Shown piece after piece: positions 43,960 through 52,268 of a stretch of 64,000 nucleotides of DNA. Numbering within the stretch: position 1 is the stretch's first letter; every line of letters starts with the position of its first letter. Where the stretch lies: positions 1,058,022 through 1,122,021 of the forward strand of contig OY282367.1 in the NCBI GenBank assembly GCA_958295755.1, in the 5' to 3' direction. Made by a program: the position numbers and the translations under genes. Below the pieces are notes generated by a model. That model saw only the letters and a list, made by a program, of their open reading frames with translations. It had not been told where the DNA came from and did no database searches. This stretch comes from an uncultured Acidimicrobiales bacterium. Lineage in GTDB: Bacteria; Actinomycetota; Acidimicrobiia; Acidimicrobiales; Hopanoidiivorantaceae.

Positions 43960-44774
43960 TTACACCAAAGATTCACGAAGGCGGTGCCGTCAACGATTTC
44001 GCTACCAAAAGCGCATATCGTGTGAAAGTCTCATATAACTCTGCGATGGGATATATCCATGTAGACAACAGGCTTATCAACATGGACTGGCTAACGGAAA
44101 CTGCACAAGGTGGCGATATCACTTGGACTGCCGAAATCGTGGTTCCCCGAGCTCTGTTATCCAATAGAAAAGAAGGCGACAGCGAAGGCCGTGTGTCGTT
44201 CGACTGGGATGAAAATTATAACCATCATCCCGCATACGTCCGCTCTGCCCTAGTAGCTAAACAGGATATTACTGTGCCGAAGAAGAACCTGTCAGCCGCT
44301 TGGCAACTGCCCAGAGTTCCGTCAGCCATCCCAGTCCCCGCAGGCAATATCATCGCCCGTAGCGCGGTGCACATCATAAGCGGCAAGACATCACAATTCT
44401 TGGCTTTTAAAACAGACGACGGAACATTACCAAAAAATAACGGAAGACACCACTCAGGTTTAATGAAAGTCGTAGACAGCGGACGAGATCCTCTCCTGTA
44501 CTATGCCCTAGTCTCTGAAGACATTTTTAAAGCCAAAGAAACAGATCGCAATCTGTGGGTTGCCGCTCTCTCGCGAGTGCTGACAATCATAAGCCAAGAA
44601 GAAAACTCTTGGAACGACCCCAAATATGATGGCATCAAACAAACATTGAAGAGCAAACTAAGAGAAGAGATGACATCCTGGAACGATCCTGAGTTTGACC
44701 CACTTCTAGTGGCTACACAATGGGAACCGTTCCATCCAGCGCAGAAAGGGGAAAACGATGAGCAAGATGACTGA
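43956..44774 (+). CDS. Unrecognised protein, middle gene of the GHKL operon
   Basis: Protein of 272 residues; I do not recognise a family. No membrane segment or signal peptide. It has a mixed beta-rich N-terminal half (YRVKVSYNSAMGYIHVDNRLI, WTAEIVVPRALL) and a helical C-terminal half ending in acidic residues. The start overlaps the ATPase stop by four bases (ATGA) and the end overlaps the third gene by 17, so the three products are made in fixed ratio and probably form a complex. Confidence 0.6.
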   Translation: MITPKIHEGGAVNDFATKSAYRVKVSYNSAMGYIHVDNRLINMDWLTETAQGGDITWTAEIVVPRALLSNRKEGDSEGRVSFDWDENYNHHPAYVRSALVAKQDITVPKKNLSAAWQLPRVPSAIPVPAGNIIARSAVHIISGKTSQFLAFKTDDGTLPKNNGRHHSGLMKVVDSGRDPLLYYALVSEDIFKAKETDRNLWVAALSRVLTIISQEENSWNDPKYDGIKQTLKSKLREEMTSWNDPEFDPLLVATQWEPFHPAQKGENDEQDD

Positions 44775-45648
44775 TATGGATCACGCGATATCCGCTCATG
44801 CCAAATGGCTCAAAAACGAAATCAAATTCCCCACAAAAGATGACGATATCACACATGGCAGACAGGAACTCCTAGACGCAGTAAATAGCTCTGCCGATGG
44901 CACGGTACTAGCCGAGTATTTAGATAAGAAACTGGGCTTAGAACGGGTAGTAACTTCAACGCTCCCGATTCTCTCTCTGCCAATGAGTTTGTCTTGGGAA
45001 AACATGGCGACATCAGATAACAAACAGGTCATAGCAGACTACTGGGACAGCTTAGATTTCGCCCCAGATAATTGGCTGGCCTCCCTCCCTGTGTATTGGG
45101 CGGCGGTGCACTATAAAGCCATAGCAGAAAACACCATTCAAGGTGATATAAGAAAGTATTTTGAAAATAAACCACAAAATACAATAGAAGCATCCAATCT
45201 GGCTATACACCGTTTAGGTTCCGCGCCTCAACGGTACGGCTACTATGCTACAATGCAACAGTGCCAAACAGGAAGAATTTGGTGGGAGAGACACATTTCT
45301 AAAAAAGTGGCAGTTGTACCCAAATGTGCATTATCAGAAAGCCGAGCCTACGAGATCGCCCAAAAGCACACCGCATTTTACAACCAAGTATTGGCTATGT
45401 CTATAGCCAATCTAACAACACTAAACTCTGCTGAGATGCTTGCCGCACTATTCAGCATCGCAGACAGCGTATCCAACAACAAAATCGGCGGAATTAAACC
45501 ATCCGCCTTTAACGATGAACCTCTTATCCGTAAATGGATAAGAGAAATAGGCAAAACATTCTACGCGACAATTCCAGAATATATGGAATGGCAAGCAGTT
45601 CTGAAGGGTCTAGAAAACTCACTGCGTAAAGCAATATCCCAAAGATAG
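44758..45648 (+). CDS. Unrecognised protein, third gene of the GHKL operon
   Basis: Protein of 296 residues, mostly helical, no membrane segment. Recognisable features are few: WWERHISKK, a PKCALSESRAYEIAQKH helix and a C-terminal KWIREIGKTFY ... WQAVLKGLENSLRK. An AAAGGGG site precedes the ATG. It ends 38 bases before a convergent gene. The codon use is AT-richer than the flanking housekeeping genes, consistent with transfer. Confidence 0.6.
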   Translation: MSKMTDMDHAISAHAKWLKNEIKFPTKDDDITHGRQELLDAVNSSADGTVLAEYLDKKLGLERVVTSTLPILSLPMSLSWENMATSDNKQVIADYWDSLDFAPDNWLASLPVYWAAVHYKAIAENTIQGDIRKYFENKPQNTIEASNLAIHRLGSAPQRYGYYATMQQCQTGRIWWERHISKKVAVVPKCALSESRAYEIAQKHTAFYNQVLAMSIANLTTLNSAEMLAALFSIADSVSNNKIGGIKPSAFNDEPLIRKWIREIGKTFYATIPEYMEWQAVLKGLENSLRKAISQR

Positions 45649-45685
45649 ACATCATACTAATTTGACAAATGAATGCCCCGCCTGT

Positions 45686-46513
45686 TTAACGGTAGCAATA
45701 TCGTTGCACTGCTTTCGGGGGAACGTTCCACAAAACTCCAAATTGTTTGTCTTCCCAGAAAACCTTGTTTTGAGGCATAAGCATGTCCAGCCAGATATTC
45801 CCGTCCTCCGCGCACAGGGAAGCGTACTCGGCGAGTTCGCTAAGCCAGTCTCTGCCGTCGGTGTCTTCTTCTGAAAGCAAGCTTGCTATGCTGGCAATCC
45901 TTCTTGCTCCGTCTTGCATGCCTATCTGCTCAGAAAGTTCCACTATCTCGTCTGCTCGGAAATTGGCGATACGCACTGCCGATATGATCCAGTCGGGCAC
46001 ACGGTTGACGCAATGATAAAATCCGCAGTCCAAAAGCGACCGAGCCGGTGAAGATATCCAAGTGAACTCACCTACCCGTATCGAGCCTAGCCGCAGTGTC
46101 TCTTCAGTCTCGTATATGTGATAAAGCACTCTCCCATCAAGCCCAGCTGTGTCGCTCTTCGGTTCGGGAGCATTCACGACATGACAGCCCAGCACAGGAG
46201 TGAAAGCAGTTTTAGCCAGTGCAGTCTCGCAAGATATGCGTCTAGGAGTGTCTCCGTAGGCTGTCCGATGGGGCATTTCGTACTGCTCTAAACACAGCCC
46301 TGGCACGTACTCTATCCTCTCTCCTGCGGAAGCAGATGCTTCGCTAGAATTTTCAGATCCGTTTACAAACAAGTCTCTGGCGAAAGACGTCAGACGGTAA
46401 TCGCCTACACGTCGAGCTTCTTCTGTAAAAGCGAACCAGTCGCCACTACTAACGAACGGCGACTGCCCGCCACCGAACACGGCCACCTGTTCTCGGCCTA
46501 GCAGAGACTTCAT
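45686..46513 (-). CDS. AbiEi-like protein (possible antitoxin-type regulator)
   Basis: Protein of 275 residues. The segment RVGEFTWISSPARSLLDCGFY and the later ARRIASIASLL resemble the C-terminal part of AbiEi-family antitoxins of type IV toxin-antitoxin systems; the N-terminal winged-helix part is less clear. No AbiEii nucleotidyltransferase toxin gene is adjacent, so if the family call is right it is an orphan. There is no Shine-Dalgarno at the ATG. It faces the GHKL operon tail to tail. Confidence 0.4.
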   Translation of the reverse strand: MKSLLGREQVAVFGGGQSPFVSSGDWFAFTEEARRVGDYRLTSFARDLFVNGSENSSEASASAGERIEYVPGLCLEQYEMPHRTAYGDTPRRISCETALAKTAFTPVLGCHVVNAPEPKSDTAGLDGRVLYHIYETEETLRLGSIRVGEFTWISSPARSLLDCGFYHCVNRVPDWIISAVRIANFRADEIVELSEQIGMQDGARRIASIASLLSEEDTDGRDWLSELAEYASLCAEDGNIWLDMLMPQNKVFWEDKQFGVLWNVPPKAVQRYCYR

Positions 46514-46699
46514 ATTTTAATGCTACTAAGGAATTGCATATCAAGGGAATAGCCGCTCGTAACGACTGCTATGCGCGGCTTAAGCGAAGACGGGAGCGAA
46601 AAACGGCGGGGTTTCCTATTGCGCTGACAAGTTCACAAATATTCGTGCTCGCATCTCCGCAATGCCTCTTTCATGTTTTCTTTGTCTTTCTTGGTACGA

Positions 46700-46870
46700 G
46701 TCTTGTTGATGGATCTAAGACGTGCAAGTCTGCTATCTGGTTGACGGCTAGAGCGGCTATTCGGGTTCTGTTTGATGGCGGAGCTAACGCTATGCCTGTC
46801 TGGGCACGGCGCGGGTTTGTCTGCCTGTGACGCAAAGGTCTGCCAGAGTATCTACCTTCAGTGGTTAAGC
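46700..46870 (-). pseudogene. Remnant copy of restriction-gene ending cassettes
   Basis: The minus strand carries, in two frames, fragments matching endings E and F of the array at 36.2-36.6 kb: DTLADLCVTGRQTRAVPR in one frame, and SNRTRIAALAVNQIADLH ending in RKTKKT in the other. The DNA is visibly similar over about 150 bases and in the same orientation as the array 10 kb to the left. No start codon or rest of the gene is attached. It is either a donor cassette or debris of a former gene copy. Confidence 0.65.
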
Positions 46871-46884
46871 TAGGAGATACACAG

Positions 46885-48093
46885 CTAAGTTTGCAGTTCT
46901 GCATAAGTATCTATCTTGGTTGCTTGCTTATTGGAATACGCTAGCGCAATATCGTGTAAAGCCCATATACTTAGAGATCTGCTAAATACAGGGCGGGTGC
47001 CCATAATTTCGGGAGACATATCGCATTGCAATATATACTGTCCGAATTGGTGTATTAATGCACCGATTTCATTGGTAGTACTTTCTAAGATATCAGCCGT
47101 AGGTTCAGAACACTGGATTATTGGGGTAGTGTAAATTTTACGGTCAACATGTACTTGCGTTTTGTTTACATATTTTTTTAATTCGACAATTGCAGAGTCC
47201 TTTCTTATCGTCTCTAAAGTCTTTTGAAGCTCGTTAATGACTGTGCCAACTTCTTGTATATACTGCTCAGGTGAAGAATCTAAATATTTGCATAAAGTGT
47301 TAGTTACGACTCTATCATTTGATATGCGTTCACTCCACTTCTTACCAAGATCTAATAAATTTTTTAAGCTGTAGTCACTTTTCCCTTCATCAAACAGAAA
47401 TTTGCGGCAGTCTATTGCTAGTCCGGGTTTGAGATCCCATGGCGATATAACTGAATGCCCGTATCTTTCGTATATGAAATTGTTGAAATCTCTGTTAATA
47501 TCCATGGTGGAAAAATATTCGCGAGTTTGCAATCTTATCATGTTGTGGTGCATAGCACCAAACAGTCTCAATAAAGTTACATACTCTTCGGCCAATTCGC
47601 ACAATTGATTGTCATTTATGGATGAGGCTAGCCTCAAAAAAGAATTATTAGATTTTTTATCTGTGGGCGTAATACCTTTCGGTATAGAGGGATTTCCATA
47701 TGATAAAACTTTGATGCTGTACATTTTTTGGGCGGCAGACATCCGCCTGACTGGGTGTGTACTACCCCAGGCATATGAAGGAAGGCCAGATATCTTCTGG
47801 CTGTCTTCACCGCAACGCAAAGTCGCTTCTAAATATATTTCCCCCCAATCTTGCTCAAAGCCAGGGAAGCCGAAGAGTCTGCCTCTACTATCTCTGTGCC
47901 TATCACCTGTTATATCTTCAAGGTATTCCATTCGATACTCAAGATCGTTATCCCTCAAATGGATATGAAAATCTCCAGTCTCTATCTCGTGGTCAGTGCC
48001 AGAAATTGCTACATCTAAAACTTCTGATACTTCCACAAGCTGATCGAAAGATCTACCTAGCTTAAGGCCTAGTAATTCGCATTTGGGTATCAT
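46885..48093 (-). CDS. Unrecognised AT-rich protein
   Basis: Protein of 402 residues with no family I recognise. The N-terminal half has beta-type segments (FHIHLRDNDLEYRMEYLED, WGEIYLEATLRCGEDS); the C-terminal half is helical (SAIVELKKYVNK, TNEIGALIHQFGQYILQ). No membrane helix. ATG at 48093 is chosen over GTG at 48102 because AGAAGG lies eight bases before it. Base composition is clearly AT-richer than housekeeping genes. It pairs with the small membrane-protein gene upstream on the same strand. Confidence 0.6.
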   Translation of the reverse strand: MIPKCELLGLKLGRSFDQLVEVSEVLDVAISGTDHEIETGDFHIHLRDNDLEYRMEYLEDITGDRHRDSRGRLFGFPGFEQDWGEIYLEATLRCGEDSQKISGLPSYAWGSTHPVRRMSAAQKMYSIKVLSYGNPSIPKGITPTDKKSNNSFLRLASSINDNQLCELAEEYVTLLRLFGAMHHNMIRLQTREYFSTMDINRDFNNFIYERYGHSVISPWDLKPGLAIDCRKFLFDEGKSDYSLKNLLDLGKKWSERISNDRVVTNTLCKYLDSSPEQYIQEVGTVINELQKTLETIRKDSAIVELKKYVNKTQVHVDRKIYTTPIIQCSEPTADILESTTNEIGALIHQFGQYILQCDMSPEIMGTRPVFSRSLSIWALHDIALAYSNKQATKIDTYAELQT

Positions 48094-48156
48094 TAGAGAC
48101 ACCTTCTTGTCTGGGATGATAGATACATATAGATTATTGTGACATAAACAATGTTC

Positions 48157-48570
48157 TTACATATTTGTGGTGTTATTGCCTACAGCGTGCATGATATTAT
48201 GCAAATATACCATTTGAAGTTCAGCAATTGTGATATGTGTGGCTATAATGTCAATATTTTCTCCAATATCTGGCATATACTCCAAAAGAGTTCGTCTGTT
48301 AGTGTCAAAACATCTCCAGAAACTACTAGATATATATGACATAATGGCAGGAGTGTTATCCACTATAGCCCACGGATACGCCTGGCTGGCAATTCGGGCT
48401 TGCCAGTATGACTCGTCGCCCATTTCGGCTAGTAGCCCAGCTAAGTCTCGCGGGGCGTTAGCATACTTTCGGCGTAAGGCTCGACGTTGCAGCCAGTTCA
48501 ATGCCGTAAAGATGGCACTCCCTGTAACCGCGATGATTACTCCTGAGATTATAGCTGTTCCAAAGCTCAT
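48157..48570 (-). CDS. Small membrane-anchored protein, unknown
   Basis: Protein of 137 residues with one N-terminal membrane helix (AIISGVIIAVTGSAIFTAL), a basic patch (WLQRRALRRKY) facing the cytosol, and a helical domain with several Trp and Tyr. An AAAGGA site lies seven bases before the ATG. It is 63 bases upstream of the 402-residue gene, likely the same transcript. No function recognised. Confidence 0.55.
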   Translation of the reverse strand: MSFGTAIISGVIIAVTGSAIFTALNWLQRRALRRKYANAPRDLAGLLAEMGDESYWQARIASQAYPWAIVDNTPAIMSYISSSFWRCFDTNRRTLLEYMPDIGENIDIIATHITIAELQMVYLHNIMHAVGNNTTNM

Positions 48571-48766
48571 GGCAGTGTCCTTTCTAATTCTTCCGGTAGT
48601 CTTGCTAGTATTTCAGAGATTTCGTATTCGACTTGTATCGGCTTCTATATCATGATCAGCACTCGGCCGAGTTGTCTCTAATATAGTGGGTGACAGATAA
48701 TATCATAACTTTAACTATATCGTGAAAAACAGGTTCAATACTTGCGTCACTACTGCTACAGCCCCG
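48571..48766. other. AT-rich intergenic stretch
   Basis: About 200 bases without a credible gene; it presumably holds the promoter of the two-gene unit to the left. No terminator hairpin was identified with confidence. Confidence 0.4.
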
Positions 48767-51700
48767 CTATGAAGCTTTTGGTTGGTAAGTACGGCATAGA
48801 TGCTCGCAGAAGTTTGTGCTGGTTGTCTTGACCGATTGGATTTCTAGCAGGGTTTCCCTGGCTACTATGTCTGGAGCGTCGGGCGGTGTGTTCAGCCACA
48901 GTATGTCGCCTGGCTGTTTTCGCTGGGAGAGTGGAGTCAAAAATCTGTAAACAGTTTCGTTCGTGTCTGGATGGTTAACATAGTCAGCAAAAGGATATTC
49001 GGCTGGGTCTTCTAGTAGCGGTTTGCCTGTATCTGGCAATACTGGCGGCAGTGGAGGTTTTCTGTCTTGATGTGCGGCTTCGGCGTGTGCCTGTTGGATA
49101 TTGAGTATTTCTTTGTAGCGGGAGACAGGCAAACAGAAAGGACGGATGGGATAGAAGTCTAAATGGCTGTCCCAAGCGACAGAATCGTCTGCCTCAGAAA
49201 ATGCAGTCTCTCCCCAACCCTCTATTGTTGTTACCGACACCATGTGGCATTTTTCTTCAAACAGTAGTTCTCCGTACCAGTAAATCTTCAGAACTAACTT
49301 TGAAGGACGCAGAATTTCGCTCGGGTTCAGAGGAGAAAATGTTTTGACTGATTCGTCTGTAAATTTGACGCTAAGAGCCATCTTGCCGTAGCGTCCCTCT
49401 CCAATCATGAGTTCCGCTAACTCACCTTTGGCTAAAGTTGCATTCTGGCGATCTGAGATTTCTGCCTCCACAGGAGACTTCCCCACTAAACCCAATAGAG
49501 TCATGTCACCTCCGCATTTTTGGCAAAAATGTTTGAAAAGGTGAAGGCCAGGATACAAAATTCTACTAGGCATGCTGTAAGGCAGATCGCAGATATGTTC
49601 CTCTATATCCTTTGGTGTGTTCAAGCGAAATCCCCAGTTTTTTTCAGCCTGCATCCTTTGCTGCCTATTTAAATCAGCGTTGTCGTAAGCTTCTTTTATT
49701 TTAGCCCCTAGTATTTCAGCCTCTGTTTCGGATTTACGTAAAAATGCTAGCAGCGTTTCGGGTTTCATTCCGAAAACCTGTGTAGATACCAGCCGCAGAA
49801 TTTCAGCGATAACGTCTATAGCACGGCGAGACATAACCTCTTCGCCACCATCATTAAATCCAATTTTCTTGATATACCAGCTTTGTCCATCTATATCTTC
49901 TCTGTTATGGGCCATGGCATTGCGAACTGTAGTTATATATGTAGCCAGCTGCATATCTGATGTTTGCTGTGCCGCTAGTTTTGCGATCAAGTTCAAATCA
50001 TTTTTTCTTCCATCCCTGTTCTGGTAGTCAGGATGGTTGCGAAAATCTTTCCATAACTTATTTGGTTTGCGGAAACCGGCTAGCCGCCTTTCAATGTCAC
50101 GTAACACTTCCAGTTGGTGTTGCTTGAAAAGACAGTCTGCGTCATAAACGCTGTGCAAATCAACATCTGCTGCCTCCTTGATGACATCTAGCAGGACGGG
50201 CAAAGATGGAGTATATCCCTTATACCATTGCTCGCCTCTCAGCTCTTTGAACTCCTTGACCCTGCTTTTCGGTTCGGGCTGCAGAAAGGAGTCAAGAGCC
50301 GAGAACAATGCAATTACCGTGTTCCTGCCAACCAGCTCTCTGTATTCATCGGTCGGAAAGCTGAGGGCAAACGGGCCTAGATATTTGTTCCACACTCCAA
50401 TGCTTTTCCATATATGCCAGTTCTTGAGCACATCCGCGAATTCGGAGAGTAGCCAATCCCAATGAGATTCGAGTTCATGCGCCACAGATATTTCACGCCC
50501 CTGATGGCCTGAAAATCGCCCAGACAGAGCAGCGAAATTGGTAGCAGATACGTCTGAGCTTTTGGGAGGCACTTGAGAGTTATATTCAGTCGGAAAATAT
50601 CCTGTGCTACTAGGTTCAGGGCTGAAATGAACGATCAACTTTTCGCAATCTCCGCCAGTAAAGGCTAAAGACACATTTTCTCTTGGTGTCCGTAGTTTTA
50701 TCTTCCCGTCTTCGAGCACGAAAAATTCGAACGCCGAGAAACCATAGTCGTATCGATCTGATGTCGGCAAAGTCAAAAGCGGATGTGCCCCGGTTTTAGC
50801 CACAGCATCAGCGATCTCTTGTTTGCGGGATTTCTTCATGGCAGCAGACAAAGGGCGAGAAACTGTGTCGGACGAGTAAGGCGGAGGCGCAGCATCTTGA
50901 GCTAGCTTCCGTGCAGTTTTCTCTACAGCATCACCTATCTTGTAGACATCCCTTGCTTCCCAAATTTTCGCTCTGTGTCCGTTCTCTTTTCTATGTGTTT
51001 GCTTATTGGACGATATGATTTCGTGGTCTTCCAGTTTGGTTATCAGCCGTAGCACAGTTTTCTCCGACACATCCCCCAGACCATTTCGCAAACCGTGCAC
51101 CGTGAACGCAGGATTATGAGATATCCACTTCAGAGCTTTTCTGAGATTCTGGCGTTGAGGAAGAGATGAGCCTGTCTCGTCCGCCCATCTTTCTACAACT
51201 CTGTCGCGCTCAGATGCGTGTTCGCCTACGGCTTCAGCTGCAGCCCAGAGAGCTATTGCGTGAAGCCTTACAGGAAAATCTATATCCCCAGCAGCGTAAG
51301 CTTCAAAACCCTCTAGGTATCTCTGCCTTATTCCATGCAGAGCAGCGGAAACAGGCACAGGACACCGATCTGCGGACAGCAACATCCTCTGCATTGCCGC
51401 CCTTCCTGTTCTTCCATTGCCGTCACAGAAAGGATGTATGCATTCGAACTGCAGATGGGCGAGAGCTATTCGCAGCACAGTGTCAATATCTTCGCGGGCG
51501 GTGAAAGCTACCCAATCTGCCATCAACTCTGGAAGCCTTTCGGGAAGCGGGCCCACATATTCGGCTTCTACTATGTCGTGAGCCTGAGAGACATGCACCT
51601 CTTCGTCGTCTTCGCGGAAACGCCCAGCATGGTCCTCCTCAGACATTATTATTGAGTGATCCTCCAGCAGAGATCGCATTGATATTCGATGGTCTGGGGA

Positions 51701-52072
51701 ATGCAATATCTGCATAAGGCATTCAAGGTTGCGGAGTGTCTGCAATGCCCACGGCTTGGACATCGCCCCAGCCGAAGCCAAGCACACATTCCGTAAGCTG
51801 CTACTTTTGCCTTCTATCCGTGAAGAGTTCACAGCCTCGGTTCTCAACAGTAGCCCTTCCATCACACCACCCAGCCCCGTAGTGCCGTTTCTGCGAGGGA
51901 TGTGCGCCTGTGCTGTTCTGACTATTTCACGGGTATCTGACGACAACTGAGGGATATCCCTGTCGGCGATAAAGGGTGGAACAGCAAACTGAACCTGCTT
52001 GGTTATGGTTTTCAGGTTGCTAGTCTGCCCTGTTCTCTGCCTGATGTCGTAGTCAAACTCTGCCCATTGCAT
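48767..52072 (-). CDS. Fic-domain protein fused to a large C-terminal region with HEPN-type motif
   Basis: Protein of 1101 residues. An N-terminal inhibitory helix NSSRIEG (about 82-88, the S/T-x3-E-G/N motif) precedes a Fic core with a complete active site HPFCDGNGRTGR (213-224), typical of AMP-transferring Fic enzymes. A winged helix (about 305-355) follows. The remaining 740 residues are not standard for Fic proteins; within them TTVRNAMAHNRED (about 715-727) has the R-N-x3-H motif of HEPN ribonucleases or related all-helical domains, and a single CQKCG knuckle lies near 855. The ATG directly follows a TATAAT, so the mRNA is probably leaderless. Combination of AMPylation and RNase-like parts suggests toxin or phage-defence function; this is inference. 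Confidence 0.8.
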   Translation of the reverse strand: MQWAEFDYDIRQRTGQTSNLKTITKQVQFAVPPFIADRDIPQLSSDTREIVRTAQAHIPRRNGTTGLGGVMEGLLLRTEAVNSSRIEGKSSSLRNVCLASAGAMSKPWALQTLRNLECLMQILHSPDHRISMRSLLEDHSIIMSEEDHAGRFREDDEEVHVSQAHDIVEAEYVGPLPERLPELMADWVAFTAREDIDTVLRIALAHLQFECIHPFCDGNGRTGRAAMQRMLLSADRCPVPVSAALHGIRQRYLEGFEAYAAGDIDFPVRLHAIALWAAAEAVGEHASERDRVVERWADETGSSLPQRQNLRKALKWISHNPAFTVHGLRNGLGDVSEKTVLRLITKLEDHEIISSNKQTHRKENGHRAKIWEARDVYKIGDAVEKTARKLAQDAAPPPYSSDTVSRPLSAAMKKSRKQEIADAVAKTGAHPLLTLPTSDRYDYGFSAFEFFVLEDGKIKLRTPRENVSLAFTGGDCEKLIVHFSPEPSSTGYFPTEYNSQVPPKSSDVSATNFAALSGRFSGHQGREISVAHELESHWDWLLSEFADVLKNWHIWKSIGVWNKYLGPFALSFPTDEYRELVGRNTVIALFSALDSFLQPEPKSRVKEFKELRGEQWYKGYTPSLPVLLDVIKEAADVDLHSVYDADCLFKQHQLEVLRDIERRLAGFRKPNKLWKDFRNHPDYQNRDGRKNDLNLIAKLAAQQTSDMQLATYITTVRNAMAHNREDIDGQSWYIKKIGFNDGGEEVMSRRAIDVIAEILRLVSTQVFGMKPETLLAFLRKSETEAEILGAKIKEAYDNADLNRQQRMQAEKNWGFRLNTPKDIEEHICDLPYSMPSRILYPGLHLFKHFCQKCGGDMTLLGLVGKSPVEAEISDRQNATLAKGELAELMIGEGRYGKMALSVKFTDESVKTFSPLNPSEILRPSKLVLKIYWYGELLFEEKCHMVSVTTIEGWGETAFSEADDSVAWDSHLDFYPIRPFCLPVSRYKEILNIQQAHAEAAHQDRKPPLPPVLPDTGKPLLEDPAEYPFADYVNHPDTNETVYRFLTPLSQRKQPGDILWLNTPPDAPDIVARETLLEIQSVKTTSTNFCEHLCRTYQPKAS

Positions 52073-52078
52073 ATTTTC

Positions 52079-52084
52079 ATTATA
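52079..52084 (-). promoter_or_regulatory. Probable -10 (TATAAT) of the Fic gene, leaderless
   Basis: Perfect TATAAT on the minus strand, six bases before the Fic ATG, which puts transcription start at or next to the start codon. No ribosome-binding site is present and no -35 match is evident. Confidence 0.5.
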
Positions 52085-52268
52085 CTATCTGTTTCGCTTT
52101 TTGGCGCGAGATGTCTATAATCTTATTTTTTTATTTAAAATAGCAAAAATGCTTCTTGCCTGTCCAAAATAGACAGATAGATGGACAGCTAGATAAGGCG
52201 TCTATCATGTAAGGGGACTTACACTTGGTCTGCCCCTTTGGAAGCTATCTTATCATCATCGGGTTTGA

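Noticed and set aside
46534..46830. 98-codon plus-strand frame
   Set aside because: No ribosome site or family resemblance; it runs antisense through the cassette remnant.
36208..52268. Integrase, transposase or attachment site that would define a mobile element
   Set aside because: None recognised in any frame; the tRNA-Pro gene is 4 kb outside and no copy of its 3' end was noticed in the island.
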